In this document: positions 5,900 to 6,298 of the stretch, piece by piece | Layout of the letters: each line of letters opens with the position of its first letter | Numbering within the stretch: the first letter of the stretch is position 1 | NCBI GenBank assembly: GCA_030600745.1 | Contig: JAUVLL010000202.1 | Span: 1-6,298, forward strand | DNA length: 6,298 bases | From: Spirochaetaceae bacterium | GTDB lineage: Bacteria; Spirochaetota; Spirochaetia; B11-G9 | Direction of reading: 5' to 3' | Translations under genes and position numbers: made by a program | The notes under the pieces: model-generated | Databases searched by the model: none | Told to the model about the DNA's origin: nothing | The model's input: only the letters and a program-made list of their open reading frames with translations

Positions 5900-6298
5900 A
5901 TAATGCTACTTTTACTTTTGCAGCTACTTCACTTGTAACCCACTGAGTCCAGACATCTTCTTTGTTTTTCAGAAACCATTCAGCTGTTTGCTGTGTGTCC
6001 CAATTTTCTGTAGACATTTTTGCAAGAAACTCATTGTTATCCGCAACTGTGGTTGCATATTTCTTAAGAAACTCAACTATATCCGGAGCTTTTTCCAGCA
6101 TGCTTTTGTTTACAAGAATATTAACATCGGCAGGTTCATACTCACTGCCTTTTAAACGAACCATATCCAGCTTACCCAGGACTGCAGTTGGAGCCCAATA
6201 GTATCCACACCATGCTTCCTTTTTCTTGTAAGCACCAACCATGGTACCTGCGAGTGCAGCACCGGAACCTGCAATACCAAGATTAAACGTTTCTTCCA
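5898..6298 (-). CDS. opuAC: Glycine betaine ABC transporter substrate-binding protein (OpuAC/ProX type), C-terminal part
   Basis: The frame stays open to the window edge, so the N-terminus, including any signal peptide and lipobox, is missing; about 132 residues are visible. The ATG at 6242-6240 is internal: the codons before it read GIAGSGAALAGT in frame and continue the domain. Hallmarks of the OpuAC family are the WCGYYWAP stretch, rich in aromatic residues of the kind that cage trimethylammonium groups. A late DVNILVNKS segment, the FLKKY helix and the closing W-x-x-WV near the C-terminus are also seen. The protein would capture betaine outside the membrane and deliver it to the permease. 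It is the first of the three transporter genes seen here, whereas B. subtilis opuA has the binding protein last. Eight bases separate its stop from the ATPase start. The specific ligand is inferred from family and neighbours. Confidence 0.9.
   Translation of the reverse strand, partial: EETFNLGIAGSGAALAGTMVGAYKKKEAWCGYYWAPTAVLGKLDMVRLKGSEYEPADVNILVNKSMLEKAPDIVEFLKKYATTVADNNEFLAKMSTENWDTQQTAEWFLKNKEDVWTQWVTSEVAAKVKVAL

Noticed and set aside
6240..6242. ATG as start of the betaine-binding protein
   Set aside because: The frame is open upstream to the window edge with OpuAC-like sequence, and 114 residues would be far short of the usual family length near 290.
1..6298. CRISPR array, tRNA or rRNA genes, transposase or integrase
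   Set aside because: No regularly spaced repeats, no tRNA-like T-arm or cloverleaf, and no mobile-element protein in any frame; the only sizeable repeat is the duplicated gene end.

Overview
The window carries an osmotic-stress gene neighbourhood, probably from a halophilic or halotolerant prokaryote of roughly 40% GC. Its genes suggest compatible-solute synthesis, solute release and solute uptake. Archaea of the Methanosarcinales type and anaerobic halophilic Firmicutes both fit the gene content and the low-to-moderate GC. Nothing in the window (no rRNA, no clear promoter architecture) decides between them, and I leave the domain open.

Left part, + strand (1-2262): the last 43 codons of a probable GT4-type glycosyltransferase, then 25 bases later a large 692-residue gene. 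This gene joins an N-terminal HAD-IIB phosphatase of the sucrose-6-phosphate phosphatase type to a C-terminal (alpha/alpha)6-barrel glycosidase. The glycosidase part has motifs like neutral invertases (GH100) and glycogen-debranching C-terminal domains. The two genes look like a synthase plus phosphatase pair for a sucrose-like solute, with a hydrolase attached to the phosphatase.

Middle part (2263-3791): a patchwork. It holds an unexplained 280-base intergenic stretch, an A+T-rich gene for a small MscS-type mechanosensitive channel, and then two gene relics. The first relic (from 3486) looks like the very N-terminus of an asparagine synthetase or other class II glutamine amidotransferase. 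The second (3616-3764) is a decayed, internally deleted copy of the 3' end of the phosphatase/glycosidase gene, including its stop codon and 27 bases beyond it. The channel gene and the first relic therefore sit between an intact and a broken copy of the same sequence, which points to a past duplication or integration event.

Right part, - strand (3792-6298): a tightly packed OpuA/ProU-type glycine betaine ABC transporter operon in the order substrate-binding protein (5' end off the window), ATPase with CBS domains, permease. It converges on the channel gene.

Taken together: the left genes would make (and possibly break down) a sugar solute, the ABC transporter would import betaine at high osmolarity, and the MscS channel would release solutes on sudden dilution. 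The functional links are inferred from families and proximity. The gene relics and the duplication can be read directly in the bases.
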